A stretch of DNA of 64,000 nucleotides from Epiperipatus broadwayi. Taxonomy: Eukaryota > Onychophora > Udeonychophora > Euonychophora > Peripatidae. Location: NCBI GenBank assembly GCA_028023455.1, contig JAQFVV010006294.1, positions 1,639,001 through 1,703,000 on the forward strand, given 5' to 3'. The notes beneath the pieces are model-generated. The model saw nothing but the letters and a program-made list of their open reading frames with translations, was not told the DNA's origin and did no database searches. Numbering within the stretch: position 1 is the first letter of the stretch; each line of letters starts with the position of its first letter. A program made the position numbers and the translations under genes. Below, one piece after another: positions 11,816 through 23,869 of this stretch.

Positions 11816-13194
11816 TTATTTTAAAAATCAATCACTTAAAATAATGTTACATTATGTTGCATTTTTGCACTGTAAGCATTAAAATATTGCTATCCCAATA
11901 ATAACAGCATATTTTAACTTCCATTTATTTATGATCTTATTGTTGGCCAATGAAATACTTGAATATTTATCAAACTTGCTAAAGAAAGTATAGTAACATA
12001 TTTTTAATGAATATAAGAGTTGCAATACTAAATTATATGTAAAATTTCACAATAACTGAATTAATTTTAAATTTTGTGCAATGTGACAATGATTGTCAGT
12101 CTGCCTTTCCAACTGGTCCTGAATGTTTCTTTTAATGCTGATGCTGTCCTTTTTCCAAATGTCTGTTTGCTCTTTAATTTTTGAATGAAAGATTGAATCA
12201 ATGATAAACAATCACAAGAAGATAATTAGTTAAGAGTAAATCAATTAAAAAAATAAAATCGAAATACATAAAGATAAGTATGTAGTGATTATTAATATAT
12301 ATATTTAAATCAATCAAAAAAATTCAACTACACTAATTTTATTTGTGATTTTACAAATATGAAAACAAGAAAAGTTTCATTTTAATCAGGAGGTTTACAT
12401 TTTAACAGTGAAAATGTAAATTAACTTATGCTAAGACACGACTCATGTTTTAAAAATTTAAATATATATATATTATCAGCAGATAATTCATTCTACTGAC
12501 ATGTTGAGTATCACTTACATATGTATTAATTTCCTTCTTTCCCCCTTTTGTTTCTCACTTTCTTAAAAAATATGATATATGATCTTTTTTCATTAACTTA
12601 TAAAATTTTATTAGCTAATTTTACTATTTAAAATTTTTGAGTCAAATATTTTGAAGCCTAGGCTAACACCATGGCTTTTAAGCTGTCATTAAAAGAAAAA
12701 TTTAAAAAAAAAAAAACAGAAATAGCAAAATACCTATTATAAAGGCCAGCAACATTTCCGGAACTATCCTTGAGTGCAATTTTTTGATCAATTGATAGAA
12801 AATTCCAGGTTTTTAACAGCTGAAAAGGCATCAAAATTTATTTGGATTTTTATGCAATTTGCCCAAGAGTGCTATAAAAAATATGTAGCAGATCTGAAAA
12901 ATTGCAATATCAGGTAACAACTTGTTTCAAGAAACAAAAAATACTTTTAGAAACACAATATTGAATGATATAAATGGTTATATGCTTTAAGAAAATATAG
13001 ATACTTAAATCATTTTTGCTAAGGTTTAAACCCCCACAAAAATTCTTAAATTCCTTGCTTGCAGCAACAAATATACTGCATCTCCAAATTTATTTATTGC
13101 ACTTTGAATTTATTTTTTTTGCAAATCCCAGTAATTGTTGTGTCATATCATTTACACCTTTTTAGACACTTTATCAATACTTTTATTTGTATTT

Positions 13195-13234
13195 AACTAA
13201 CAGTTTCAATTGTCCTGCAGTCATCATCAGAGCT
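13195..13234 (-). ncRNA. Hammerhead-like motif, family 3, left arm
   Basis: On the minus strand: AGCT, CTGATGA, T, stem GACTG, loop CAGGA, CAATT (diverged from CAGTC), GAAA, CTGT, T, AGTT. AGTT can pair with AGCT as stem I (one wobble). AC-T-GT is a minimal stem III. One unpaired base follows the CUGAUGA core, which departs from the textbook hammerhead but recurs in families 3, 4, 5 and 6 here. Confidence 0.5.
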
Positions 13235-13260
13235 CTTGCTAATTCTATTTCCAAAACAAG

Positions 13261-13300
13261 ATCCCTGATGATGACTGCAGAACAGTCAAAACAGTTAAAT
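13261..13300 (+). ncRNA. Hammerhead-like motif, family 3, right arm
   Basis: The order is CTGATGA, T, perfect five-pair stem GACTG/CAGTC with loop CAGAA, then AAAA in place of GAAA, and CAGTTAAATAC. Stem II is better kept than in the left arm, while the GAAA core is better kept in the left arm. The two halves together indicate the ancestral motif; neither is intact. Confidence 0.45.
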
Positions 13301-13611
13301 ACAAGTAAAAGTATTGATAAGGTGTCTAAAAAGATGTAAATGGTAGCATATGTTATAATAGAAATCAATACATAGGAAAAGAAGAAGTAGAAAATTAATT
13401 GTGGTGTCATGGGAAAGAAATTTTTCAAAACTTACCTGAGATCATTTATTCAGCAAAAATATTTAAACAATTTGTCAATTACATCCATTGAACCTGAAAT
13501 TAGCTAAACATTACATTTAAGACAATGCTAAAAAAAAATTTGCAGGGAAAAAACAACAAGAAAGTTATTTTTTTCTTAGTAAAAGTTAATAATAATAATA
13601 TTTATTTATAA

Positions 13612-13630
13612 TGAAACTTTGGTATTAGAC
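13612..13630. repeat. Possible terminal repeat of the Merlin-type relic
   Basis: ACTTTGGTATTAGACCTG closely matches the terminal inverted repeat of the 41.1-42.2 kb element (GGTACTTTGGTATTAGAGCTG). It lies about 130 bases beyond the C-terminal end of the transposase relic, where an element end would be expected. No partner was found on the other side. Confidence 0.45.
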
Positions 13631-13744
13631 CTGTTGTGAAATGTCTAACTTTGCGATCTCATAAAATAATGCCTGCATGGAATCTTCAGACAAACTTAAT
13701 CAATTTCTTTACCCCAAATTCAAAATAATGAACAATCACTGGAG

Positions 13745-13945
13745 TAGGCTAAACTTTTTGATATCCTCCAAAATGGAAATGAAGGCATTTATTTCTTTGT
13801 GCAATCTCCACATAAATTCAGCTAATGTGGATGCTTGGTTCTTCATTTTTTATTCCACCATTTGGCAGAATCTCAAAGTCTTTCAATATTCAGCATGTGG
13901 ACACCAGTGTATGGATCTATAAAGTTTTAACTGTAGTTGACCCAA
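13745..13945 (-). pseudogene. ISXO2-like / Merlin-type DDE transposase relic
   Basis: The minus strand, read through stops, gives VNYS-stop-NFIDPYTGVHMLNIERL, then DSAKWWNKK. After a frameshift it gives STLAEFMWRLHKE and ILEDIKKF. The ISXO2/IS1016 transposase domain of Merlin DNA transposons has this order: VNHS.NFVDP.TG.HTQ.IE, then W...K, then L.EFMWR and the ILEDI-type end. The E of NIE corresponds to the third catalytic acidic residue. Stops at three positions and a frameshift show it is dead. No second element end was identified. Confidence 0.72.
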
Positions 13946-15831
13946 AAACAAAATATCAATATATTTTATGAGATCATAAAAAGGTTGAATAATCATCACC
14001 AAACAAGTTGAGCTGTGATATTTCACAGAAGATCTAATGCTAAAATATCTTGATAATTTATTAATGTTAAGCTATTTTTAAAACCCATCCCCATTCCCAA
14101 ACTCTCAAAAATTTTGCAATCACTAAATCAAATGATTTTGTAACTATTAATTTTTGAAAAGTAATGCACTTATTTTGCTCGCTTACTTGTATAAGCTTAC
14201 ATTAATAATTTTATTTTTAAATGTGCTTAGATCCATTTGGTTCATTAACTTACATGTAAATTTTAAGCTCATATTTATTCTGCCATAAATATATAAAGTA
14301 TATAATAAACTTTATTTATATTTTTAAGATTCTTTAGATTTTGTCTGAAAACATGAGTTTCCACAAGAAATGAGAAGCAGAATTTAATTTAGAATTATTT
14401 TTAGAGATATTCTTGTAGATGAGAGAATTTCAGATACTAATTGCACAGAAGTTCAACATAACATTCAAATTTTTTATATCACATAGAGCAGCTAAAGCCA
14501 TATTGAAGATACTAATCAATAAAATTAACATTTTCAACACAAATAAATTAATCAAAGCAAATAAAGTATTAAAGAAATTTTATACAAACTAATGTGAACT
14601 TGTAATGTGTAAATTTAAAAAAAAAAAAACAAACATTAGAATTATGTCAACATTGTAAAATTTGATGTATAATTTTGTAATAATACAATACAAACTATAA
14701 AAACCTATATAATGCACTGCCAAATAATGCGAATTTGCATATTTTAATAAAAGATATTAGAAAAATATTGAACCCATAATTTGTTTATAATTTGTTAATG
14801 GACAATATAAATGAGCAATTTATTAAAAAAATAACAAACTAAAAAAGTATTTTTAAAAATCAAACTTTATTACCGATTATAAACAGCATAATTCATTATT
14901 TTATATTATTTTTTACTAAATTCAATTGTTACTAATTTTCTTTTCTGAACCAATCTAATATCTGGTAAAAATGAATATACACATAGAAAAGATAGTTTTT
15001 TAAATAATATTTAGTTTTATTACTGCCTAACATGCTTTCAATATATTTTTGCTCTATCATATTCATAGAATATAGTGGTGTGATTAAATGGTCCTTTATA
15101 TCAGTGTTTAATTAACTGTTCATGTATTCAATTTTAATTCAAAATTTACATTTGAAAATTTAAATAGCCCGTTTCTTTGAAATGTGTACACTTGTTTCTT
15201 TTTTTGTTAAAGTTTGTATTATTCAGCAATTATTTTTTAGTTAATTACAAAAGTTTTTATAATTTGTATTGCATTATTATAAAACTACACATTTTACAAT
15301 TTAGATACATTTCCCAAAGACTTCTTTCAATGAACAACGACGTCTAGTGTCTGAAATTTTATGAAAATATGATATCATCTATTCATCCAAATACTAATTA
15401 TGCGTATTCGTTGTAAATAGAAATTATCAATTTAAATTAATATTAAAAATGCTTAGTTTTAAAAACATTAATGATTTCAAAAATTATAATAAATAATATA
15501 AATTGTTTGGTTAAATTAGTTTTTTTAAATCACGAATTCTAATAAATAGTAAAAATTGTTTTGTTTGTAATCGCAAATTTTAATAAATAGAGAAAATCCG
15601 CTGAATTTTTTTATGCATCTATTAACATTTTTAGTAGGGCTTTAGTGACTGTACATGATATGTAAAACTTAAATCTGTTCTGTAAAACTTATGAAATCAT
15701 ATCTCTAGGATGTAATTCTGCTTATAAATTAATAATGTATCTTAAAAGTTTTAAATTCTCTTATTAATTATATAAAGTATATATTTATTAATTAGAATGT
15801 TATATTAATAATTTATATATATATATTTTAG

Positions 15832-16029
15832 GCATCTTGTCCCCCCGTTGATAATGTTTTTGTTAATCAAACTAAATTATTCTACACTCCTTTACATAAT
15901 AACGATGTACGTTGGAATTGGGAGAAATTTTTAATTAATCGACGTGGGAAGCCAGTAAGACGATATTCCAGCAAAATTCATCCTTCATCAATATCTACCG
16001 ATATAGATTTGTTAATTGCTAGAGATTAG
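15832..16029 (+). CDS. Glutathione peroxidase, terminal coding exon
   Basis: The exon follows a TATATTTTAG acceptor and ends at TAG (16027-16029), giving 65 codons plus stop in phase 0. It reads ASCPPVDNVF, then LFYTPLHNNDVRWNWEKFL, then NRRGKPVRRYSSK and a short acidic end. In GPX1/GPX3-type enzymes this is the (N/S)CPP...LF..P...ND(I/V)RWNFEKFL...G.P..RY segment. W-N of RWN supplies the Trp and Asn of the Sec/Cys-Gln-Trp-Asn catalytic tetrad. Length, phase and motif order match the family, and I see no defect. A SECIS element would be needed if the enzyme uses selenocysteine; I could not identify one by eye in the AT-rich 3' region. Confidence 0.95.
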   Translation, partial: ASCPPVDNVFVNQTKLFYTPLHNNDVRWNWEKFLINRRGKPVRRYSSKIHPSSISTDIDLLIARD

Positions 16030-16258
16030 CCATTCAAAATAATTTGTTTTGTTAATTTTTATTTAAGTATGATTCATAAAATGAGATTTTTTTTGTTAAT
16101 TTTTAAAAACATGTATGTGTCCTGCAATTGTATTTTTTATGAAGAAAAATTTTTAAACTGAATTTTCCAGATAAATTTTTCTGATCAATCACAAATTTGA
16201 ATAATTTTGTGCATTCAATTGTTCAAAAAAAATGTGATAAAAATATTTTGCAGATTCA

Positions 16259-16264
16259 AATAAA
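16259..16264 (+). promoter_or_regulatory. Candidate polyadenylation signal AATAAA of the glutathione peroxidase gene
   Basis: AATAAA lies about 230 bases after the stop codon. The sequence is AT-rich, so chance occurrence is easy. Other AT-rich variants lie nearby. Confidence 0.4.
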
Positions 16265-16589
16265 AACATTGTTTAAAATCAAATAATATTGAATGTGAGA
16301 TTTTTACACTGATGAAATGAGTTGAGATTTTTCTAAATGTCATGTGATCTATTCTTATAATATTATTTACAAAATGAACAAAAATAATTAAGTAGACAAT
16401 TACATAAATGTATTAAATTCTATGTAACAATATGATAATATATATAACATATATGTTTTCATAAAAATAATCTTACTAAGAGCAGATAGTTATTTTCTAA
16501 AATTGTAATATTAGTATCATTGATAATCTCATATATATCTTTGCCACCAGGTGGCAATAATAGAATTATGAAATGAAATTGCAGTTTAT

Positions 16590-17400
16590 GGTTAATAAGA
16601 GAATAGCCAAAATAGTATTTAATTGGGTTATGAGTAAAGGACAGGCAACAAGATGGGTGAGAAAGGTAGTATGATATGCAGAAGATTTGAATAAAGAATT
16701 TATGTCAGTATACTTTTACAAAAGGTGGGATAATTGTGTTAGGAGAATTGTTGAGTGTTATAGTGGCAAGGGATGGGATAGAAGAATAGGTGCATTAATA
16801 AAGAATAGGGAGTTGGAGAGATGGAGAACTAGTATGAAGAGTAAAAAGAGTTTAAATATATATAAAAGTAAAGGAATATTGGGTGCAAGTTAATTTATGA
16901 TAATAGCAAAGATAGTAGTTTACTGTTTAAGGCTTGAATAGGATCTTTAACAACAAGGGAATATGCACGTAAATCGAAAAATGTGAGTGATTTAGTTGTA
17001 TAAAAAAGGCATAGAAAATATTAGACATCTGTTAATTAAATGTAAATGCCTGAAAGCAGAAAGGGTACAAATAATAATGTTGTGGAAGAATAGATAAAAA
17101 CAAAGTGATTATACAAGAAGTGGATTATTGATTTTTATGCTGTGCTTGGGAAAAATAAGGGGGATTTAGATACAAAGATTATGTTGTGGAAATGGGATGG
17201 AGTAGGATAGAGAATAATATGCATAGTGGCCGAGAGATTCCTGACTCTGTACAAGAAGTCACAGTATATCGCATCACAAATATGCTGTATGTGACATAAA
17301 TGGTTATATTAATGAAACTGATAAAGTGGGGAATGTGAATAGAGCATTATTATAAAGGCTGTATAAAAAAGATAGAAAGAAATTTGAAATTTAAAGTACA
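16590..17400 (+). pseudogene. 3' remnant of a non-LTR retrotransposon (RT tail with zinc-knuckle-like end)
   Basis: The region is less AT-rich than its surroundings. Translated across stops, it gives a frame ending ERWRTSMKSKKSLNIYKSKG (16.80-16.89 kb), then SLLFKA.IGSLTTREYARKS, then GIENIRHLLIKC.CLKAER near 17020-17070. The last part resembles the C-E..EH.L..C....R tail (zf-RVT type) at the end of CR1/Jockey/I-type LINE reverse transcriptases. The cysteines are only partly kept. The only continuous frame, 16687-16893, is 68 codons. Confidence 0.45.
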
Positions 17401-18059
17401 CTATTTATTATGTGTGGATAAAGAACTATGAAAGATAAAAAACTAAAAAGAAAGAAATTTTGATAAAGAAGAATAAACTTGTAGTAATAATCATAAATTT
17501 TATGTTGATAGAATTAAAGATTATTTGAAATCCTAATAAAGGATTAATAGGAATGGGTGAGAGATAAGAAGTAAGTCTAATTTGAGCAGGTTTAATATTA
17601 ACTTCTAAAAAATTGAGACATACAAAATTTAAAACTAATAAAAAGTAGAATATGTTGAAGGAGATTGCAGTGAATGTTTATTAAGACTTAATGAAATTTA
17701 GCAAAAAAAACTTTAAGTATATATTCAAGGCTGGACTGATCAATTTTAGCATCTGAGACAAATCTTTAAAATGTGCCTTTTAAAATTATTTAAAAGGATC
17801 TTGTGATGCAGAGATAGTATTTCCATTTATGCCTATGAATTAAAGTTCACATCCAGCTAAATAAAAACTTTTTAAAAGCTTCAAAATTTTCTTCTTGATA
17901 CCTGGATCACATATAAGATAATCTAGGTTACCATTGAATACTGGTTAGTAAATAGTTCTTTGTCTATCTTTCATTGAAATGCAAAACAAGGAAGGAGGAT
18001 TGTTAAAATCTTCACCACTTGGTAATTAGCAAGCCTCATAAATTCTACTTTCTCCTTTA

Positions 18060-19560
18060 TTATTTCTCTGTGAATGTTTATAGTATAACGATCCAAACGA
18101 AGTGGGAGATCGCATCGCACCGCACCGCACTACCAAGGGCGCCATCTAGGCATTTGAGCCTAGAAAAATTTATAAAGTAGGCAGATACGCGCTGTTAGGA
18201 TTCCACTTTATTTACATATTTAGATCGTTAGCCCATTGTCACTAGCTCAGTGGAGACGCAGAGATAAAAATCTATAAATTTTATATCTTAAATATAAAAG
18301 AATAAAAGCCACTACCAGAAATTAACACATAAAAATATTTATTTACGCACATATAAAATAATATTTAAATTTTGAGGAATAAATTTCTTTTATAATTTTA
18401 TATTGATCTTTAATTCTAAATTTAAGTAGATTTCAAATAATGAGTTTGCTATTTATTTAGAGGGTCGAGTATGAATGGACTACATAGGTCTGCATTTGAA
18501 AGGAAAATATTCTTCCCTGATTTAACCTTAGGCAACAAATTTTGCAATCAACTGGCGCCAATCCATCTGATACATTCATGTATTCAATGTAGCATGATAC
18601 GGCAACACAAAATACTATATTGTCAGGAATGTACATCTGAACAATAAGTAGAAATAGAAAAGATATTGACTCTCCACCAACAGGAATGTGACATCTGTTG
18701 ACAAGTAGATCAATAAACTAAAAACTCCATAGGAATGGACTGCGGTCTTCTGCCGACTTACAAACCCATCCATAGGCAAACAGAGGGTGTGTGGCGTATT
18801 AAGCGATTCTGCCCGTAGCGAATCAATATTACATCAATCACACCAATATATCCAATCCATTGACCCAATTTAACCACGAAACAAATAACCCAAGATTACC
18901 CTCCCCTAATATAACTTTACAAATCTATACAGCCATTCACGCCCGACTTAAGTTTAACATTTATATAATTATTTTAACGAAAAACAAAAATCATGATAAA
19001 ACTTAAAGAACAAAAAATGAATAATATAAATGGAAATGATTTTAAATATATATATAAAATAAAAGGAAATACATCAAATAACATTTTTAATAAATTAAGT
19101 TGGTCAGATAGGATAATTGCAATTATTTAAATATGGAAAGTTTTAATTTAATGTTCATTATTTATAAAGTTCTTACGGTTTAAAACAGTCCATCTTTATC
19201 CGTTGCTTGCCATGAACGTGAATTCCCACGCCGTCCTAAGATTGGTATTCATTTAGCCATTGTTTATTTATTTATTCGGAGGTTTTTTAGTTTAGTTGGT
19301 CCTCAATGTAGGAAACGATAGTTCATTTCTCTTTTCTTTAACAGCTGAAAGAATTGACCATGCGTCTGTCAATTCCTTCACCTCAACTCCATACTAATAC
19401 ATATAGTCACATTGTAATAATCAATAATCAATCACTGATTAATAATTTCCAAATTTTCCTTTTATATTAATGTGAAGGATTGAATTTACATTACATCACC
19501 GATGCGATGGTCCTTTCGCTGTGGTCCGATTCCATAGGGATTTCTTCTTATTTGCTAACA
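18060..19560. other. Less AT-rich block, unidentified
   Basis: Three sub-blocks (18.07-18.26, 18.46-18.97 and 19.18-19.56 kb) contain CpG and GC-rich words rare elsewhere, such as GATCGCATCGCACCGCACCG, AGGGCGCCATCTAGG and GTGTGGCGTATTAAGCGATT. No frame longer than about 35 codons is convincing on either strand. It could be a 5' UTR/promoter region or an LTR-type element; I found no clear LTR pair or primer-binding site. TAGCTCAGTGG at 18243-18253 looks like a tRNA A box but has no B box partner. Confidence 0.4.
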
Positions 19561-19921
19561 GTTTCTATTGTTTTCCTATCTGACCTATGTTTTTACATTT
19601 AAATGCCCAAGGCTGGTTTACATTTGACTAATTAAATTTATCATTTCCATTTCTGATTAATTAACCTGTTTTCCAAATCAAAGATATATTTAAAGATAAA
19701 TTTAAAGATATAATTTTATTTCCAAATCTTTTTAAAATTTAGTTTTAAAATACTTTTTCTTTAATAAAGTTTTATTTTAATAATTTTTCATTATCTGTGC
19801 GATTTAATATATAAGAGTTTAAGATGATATTTAATTTCAATTTTTAATTCTTAAAGAAAATTTTTAAATGCGAACTTTTTAATTTACTTTCATGTTTAAT
19901 AAATTTAACAAAAAAAAACAA

Positions 19922-19947
19922 TGTAACGAACGTCTATGCTCGTTACA
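19922..19947. repeat. Perfect 8 bp hairpin TGTAACGA/TCGTTACA
   Basis: TGTAACGA and TCGTTACA are separated by 10 bases. The ends look like LTR termini, but no matching LTR was found. A second hairpin, CTGCAG-AA-CTGCAG, lies near 20008. Confidence 0.5.
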
Positions 19948-20039
19948 ATAGATACCTTTGTTTTTCAGTAGATTAGTTATTACCAGGTGTGATTTGTGTA
20001 TAGATCCTGCAGAACTGCAGCACCCCTTGTAACATTTAA

Positions 20040-23000
20040 TATAATGAGTCTTTTTCTTTCTTTATAATTGTATATTATATAATGTTTAAGCTTAATGTCA
20101 GTATCCGTCTCCTAGTTCATGAAAAAATTACAAAAATCCTTGTATGGAATTGTGTATTTCACAGTTCCAACAACATAAATGTTTGGCTGTTGTATGCATG
20201 TCCAAGATAAAAAGCCATATGTTAGATAGAGAGAGCACTGTCATTCATGCAGTGCTAACTCTGTTGTGCAAGTGTAAAGTAGTCATTTCTTTTTGACTCT
20301 GCATGTTTTCTTAAAACTATACCATGTTCTTGAATGTGATGGTGTTTTTCAGTTTTTTTATTTTACAGAAAATTTAAATAATTCAACCATGGTCTCCTTG
20401 TATTCCCAAGAAATAAGTTATATGATTGTAAGTGAACTTCAACAGCTTAAGTTTTCATAGTTGTCTCTCTATGAGAAAGTTAACAGTTAATAGAGATCAT
20501 TCAACACCTGATATTCAAAGCAGCACTCTCACAAATTTTAGTTATGAGCTGCCACTGGTTATTACTAAAGATTTTTATTTATTTATTAAAAATAGTCTAT
20601 TGGACAGAGTGATAAATGTAATAAGAAAAAATATATATTAAACAGGAAGAAATATAAACTGAGGCAACATTTTTCTCCACAATAATGCCACCTAGTGCAG
20701 GATTTTGTAATCAATAGATACTAAAAGGTAGTGCCTTATAATCCTTATCCAGCTTGTGTAATCACAAAGAAAAGATGATGTGATCTTTTAATAGTTTAAA
20801 AATATATATTTTTAAAAAAGAACAGAAATAAAAAATAAGAAATTGCAGATAAATGAAATAAAATAAATTAAAATACAATAAAATAAAAAGAAGTGTTAAT
20901 AGATTAAATAATTCTTTGGGTTTTTGTTATAATAAATAGCTATGATAGTTTCTTTATAATTTATTATTTTAGATATAAGCTTTTTTCTCTTATAAAAGTT
21001 ATTGCTAGATCACATGTTGACCTTGGGACATTATTGTCATAAATAATTTTATAAAATTGCTAGCTTGAAAAAAACTTTTGGTTATTGTTATATTTATAGA
21101 GATGATTAGTGAAATTCCTTTAAGCCACAATATTATTTGGAAATATGCATTTAAAAACATTTTTATATACAAACTTTTAGTGCTGTCAGGATTCAAATCA
21201 TTTATTTCTTTTGGGAGTAGTTTATTCTTGTATTCATCATGCAGATAGAATGTTTTGTTTTTTACCAAATAAGTAGGATAGTTTCCGAATATCATTAGGT
21301 ATTTGTTTTTTTTCTTTTTACCTCTAAAAAAGTATGAAGACGTGAATGGTGTTGGTGTTTGTAAGTTTCAATACTCATTCCTATCCCAAGTATGTGGCAA
21401 TACAATGTTATTTTCAAATGTTTTTTTTTTAATGATTTATTTTTTTTTTAAAAAAAAACAATATTTGGAATATGGGCTTCTCTGTGAATTCAATTTATTT
21501 AATATATTTTTTTACAACTGCAAATATTTTTGCAAACTTTAAAACTGTAAACTAACTTAGGGGAAAAGTTTAAATATATTAAATCACAATTTTTTGCAAA
21601 AAACCAACAACTTATGTTTACTTTGAATAATAATTAAGGATACAACATGTTGATTATTTATTTATAGTCTTTATCATGGATAATAATGCCAATCTCAAAA
21701 ATTATAGGGTCGAGGATCATATAACATGTTGAACAATCAATTGTAATAATTCAAAAATTAACTTAAAAACAAAGCACATATACACAGTATATATATAGAA
21801 AAATATAAAATGAACATATATATATATAATATTTGAAGGTATATGAGGAAAGTTATTTGATCTATTAAGTATAGTTTATGGCCATATTTTGCTTAATGTT
21901 TGGCATAGCATTTGTAATTGTAAGTAAAGTACAATTATATATATATATTAAAAGAATGTATTTTAAACTAAATAAAATTCTAGTTAAGTCTAGTACCTAT
22001 TGCCATAGTAATAATGATCATGCTTCAAATTTCATTAATATTGTAAAGGTTATCCATTTTTAAAGTGATTTTTGATAGTAATAAATTGTTAAGACTATGC
22101 TTATGATAATAGTTGAATAATATCCACATAATTCTAAAACAAAATTACACATATGAGCTTATACTGTTATAATTTTGTTGATACATTTGTACGATATATA
22201 TATAATGAGATTATAAGTACTTAACTAATTTAATAATTAAAGATGTAACTTATTTAAGATAAAAAATAAATAAATAATAATAATAAATTTTATAAATAAA
22301 TAATGTATGATTAAATTACAATGCGATAAATAATTTACTTTATTATTGATACAAAGTTCAATAGATTAATTGGTAAATTCCGGTTTCTCCAAATCAAATA
22401 TATAGAAACATTCAATTATATATTTATTATCAAGCTCACTAATTTTGCTTAATTTTTATCTAAAAATTTAAATTCTAATTTTTTTTTAATCTATTACTTT
22501 TACTTTGACTGATTTTTAGCAGTTAATCACATTACAAATTATGAATAATGTTAAATCTGGCTTGATTAACTGAATTTAAAGGAAATTGTTGTTTTTGTTT
22601 TTTTTGTATAACTCTTATTTTATTTTACTTTTATAAATGTATTTGTGGATATTCTGAAAACCATCGTTTTAACTAAAGCATCCATAATAATAACAAGAGC
22701 AGATACTTGTAAACAAGTATGGCTATTCTAACTCAAAAAAAAAGAAAAAATGGAGGGAGAGAAAGAGAAACTACTTTAGAAATGAATTTTACAATGATTA
22801 TATAAACCAATCCGTGAAACATAACTATATCTACATATAGAATATGTTGGTCCATTTTTCTACATGATACTTTATAATGTTATCTTAATTTCTTAATCAG
22901 AATACTTTTCTTTATGAAATATTTCAACATCTCTTCATTGTATTCTATTCTCTCCCAATGGAAACAATTTGACGTTGCGCTTTTTTAGAATGTCTTTGCG

Positions 23001-23430
23001 ATAACCTTTACGTCATAGATGGGATCTATCTCTCCGATGAAACAAGTATTCATATATTTATCAAAAAATTTCAGAAATATAGAATAGTAATAACACACTT
23101 TAATTTTTTTTTCATAAAACACAAAAAGCAGTTAAGAACACGTGAAAGTCTGTCAAAAACACTCCTTCAATAAACACCATCATATTTCTTTTTGTGCAAC
23201 ATTACATTCTGAAAACAGGATAAAAATCACTGGAAATCTTCCCCCTCCTTCCTTCCATCTTTCATTTTTGAAAAAAAAGCAATATTATTTTTAGTTGCTT
23301 TATTTGCAGTCCTAGATGACTTTTTCTTCCAAGCTTAATTAAAAACTATTCCTACCATATTTGTGGTAACATCTTTTATTTATCTTTTAACATTTGAAAT
23401 ACCAGGCATTCTTATACCTGAAGCCTAATT
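20040..23430. other. No recognisable gene
   Basis: AT-rich sequence. The block near 20676-20760 (CCACAATAATGCCACCTAGTG and following) faintly resembles the family-1 retroposon arm. Frames at 20432-20641, 21005-21295 and 21303-21542 are rich in F, I, L, N and K and match no family I know. Confidence 0.4.
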
Positions 23431-23537
23431 GTAAATATAGGGGATTTGAAATCAGACTTTCAAGCCTTTTCACTATCCACACTATCTCATACTAATGATA
23501 CACATAACCACACACATGCAGAAAAGATAAATAACCA

Positions 23538-23579
23538 CCAATATATGAATTTTGTGCTAAACCAGCACTCATCAGTTGG
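23538..23579 (-). ncRNA. Hammerhead ribozyme-like motif, family 2, left copy
   Basis: On the minus strand: CCAA (stem I), CTGATGA (core), GTGCT, loop GGTTT, AGCAC (perfect five-pair stem II with the canonical G-C at its base), AAAA (GAAA with G changed to A), TTCATAT (stem III region), then TTGG pairing with CCAA. Apart from the core G-to-A change, the topology is canonical with no extra base. Confidence 0.7.
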
Positions 23580-23869
23580 TCCAGACTACCATCTCCCATA
23601 TTTATATATACACTTTAATGGACAGGCTTCAACCCACTCTCAATTCCTATATGTGAGAGAGACTATGTCAACATGGGCATGACAACAATATTGGCATCAG
23701 TATGGGATTTGGGAATTCTATCATCAGATTTTCAATGGTATGGATGGCTGAAGAGTTGGATTTGCTATTTTAATATAAACTGAGCACTGATTATATATAT
23801 ATATAAAATTCATATTAACATATATATATATATAGATATATATATATATATGGGAGATGGTAGTCTGGA

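Larger units (their letters stand above)
13156..13340. repeat. Near-palindrome carrying two family-3 hammerhead-like motifs
   Basis: The arms CTTTTTAGACACTTTATCAA and TTGATAAGGTGTCTAAAAAG bracket a unit whose halves are reverse complements, including CCTGCAGTCATCATCAG against CTGATGATGACTGCAG. The spacer around 13231-13262 is unpaired. An 81-codon frame across it on the minus strand is a by-product. Confidence 0.75.
5213..15831 (+). other. 10.6 kb intron of the glutathione peroxidase gene
   Basis: The interval starts with GTAATA and ends with a TA-rich tract and TTTTAG, joining two phase-0 exons. It is filled with mobile elements on both strands: a foldback at 6.24-6.52 kb, an RTE-like LINE remnant at 7.5-9.2 kb, a hammerhead-bearing retroposon at 9.54-9.92 kb, foldbacks at 11.52-11.81 and 13.16-13.34 kb, and a transposase relic at 13.75-13.94 kb. 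The stretches 10.0-11.5, 11.8-13.15 and 14.0-15.8 kb hold AT-rich sequence in which I recognise nothing. Confidence 0.85.

Noticed and set aside
18243-18253. TAGCTCAGTGG, a perfect tRNA A-box match
   Set aside because: No B box or acceptor-stem complement follows within tRNA distance, so it is not called as a tRNA gene.
18555-18575. TGGCGCC (minus strand) as a tRNA-Lys primer-binding site
   Set aside because: The match stops after seven bases plus A and no LTR end (CA) precedes it.
19922-20040. TGTAACGA...TTACA as a possible solo LTR
   Set aside because: Only one copy, no target duplication seen, no primer-binding site. The hairpin is reported only as a repeat.
23446-23682. ORFs at 23446-23682 (plus) and 23815-24003 (minus) with nearly the same peptide
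   Set aside because: The DNA is an inverted repeat, so the same codons are read on opposite strands. There is no protein family and AT runs continue the frames.
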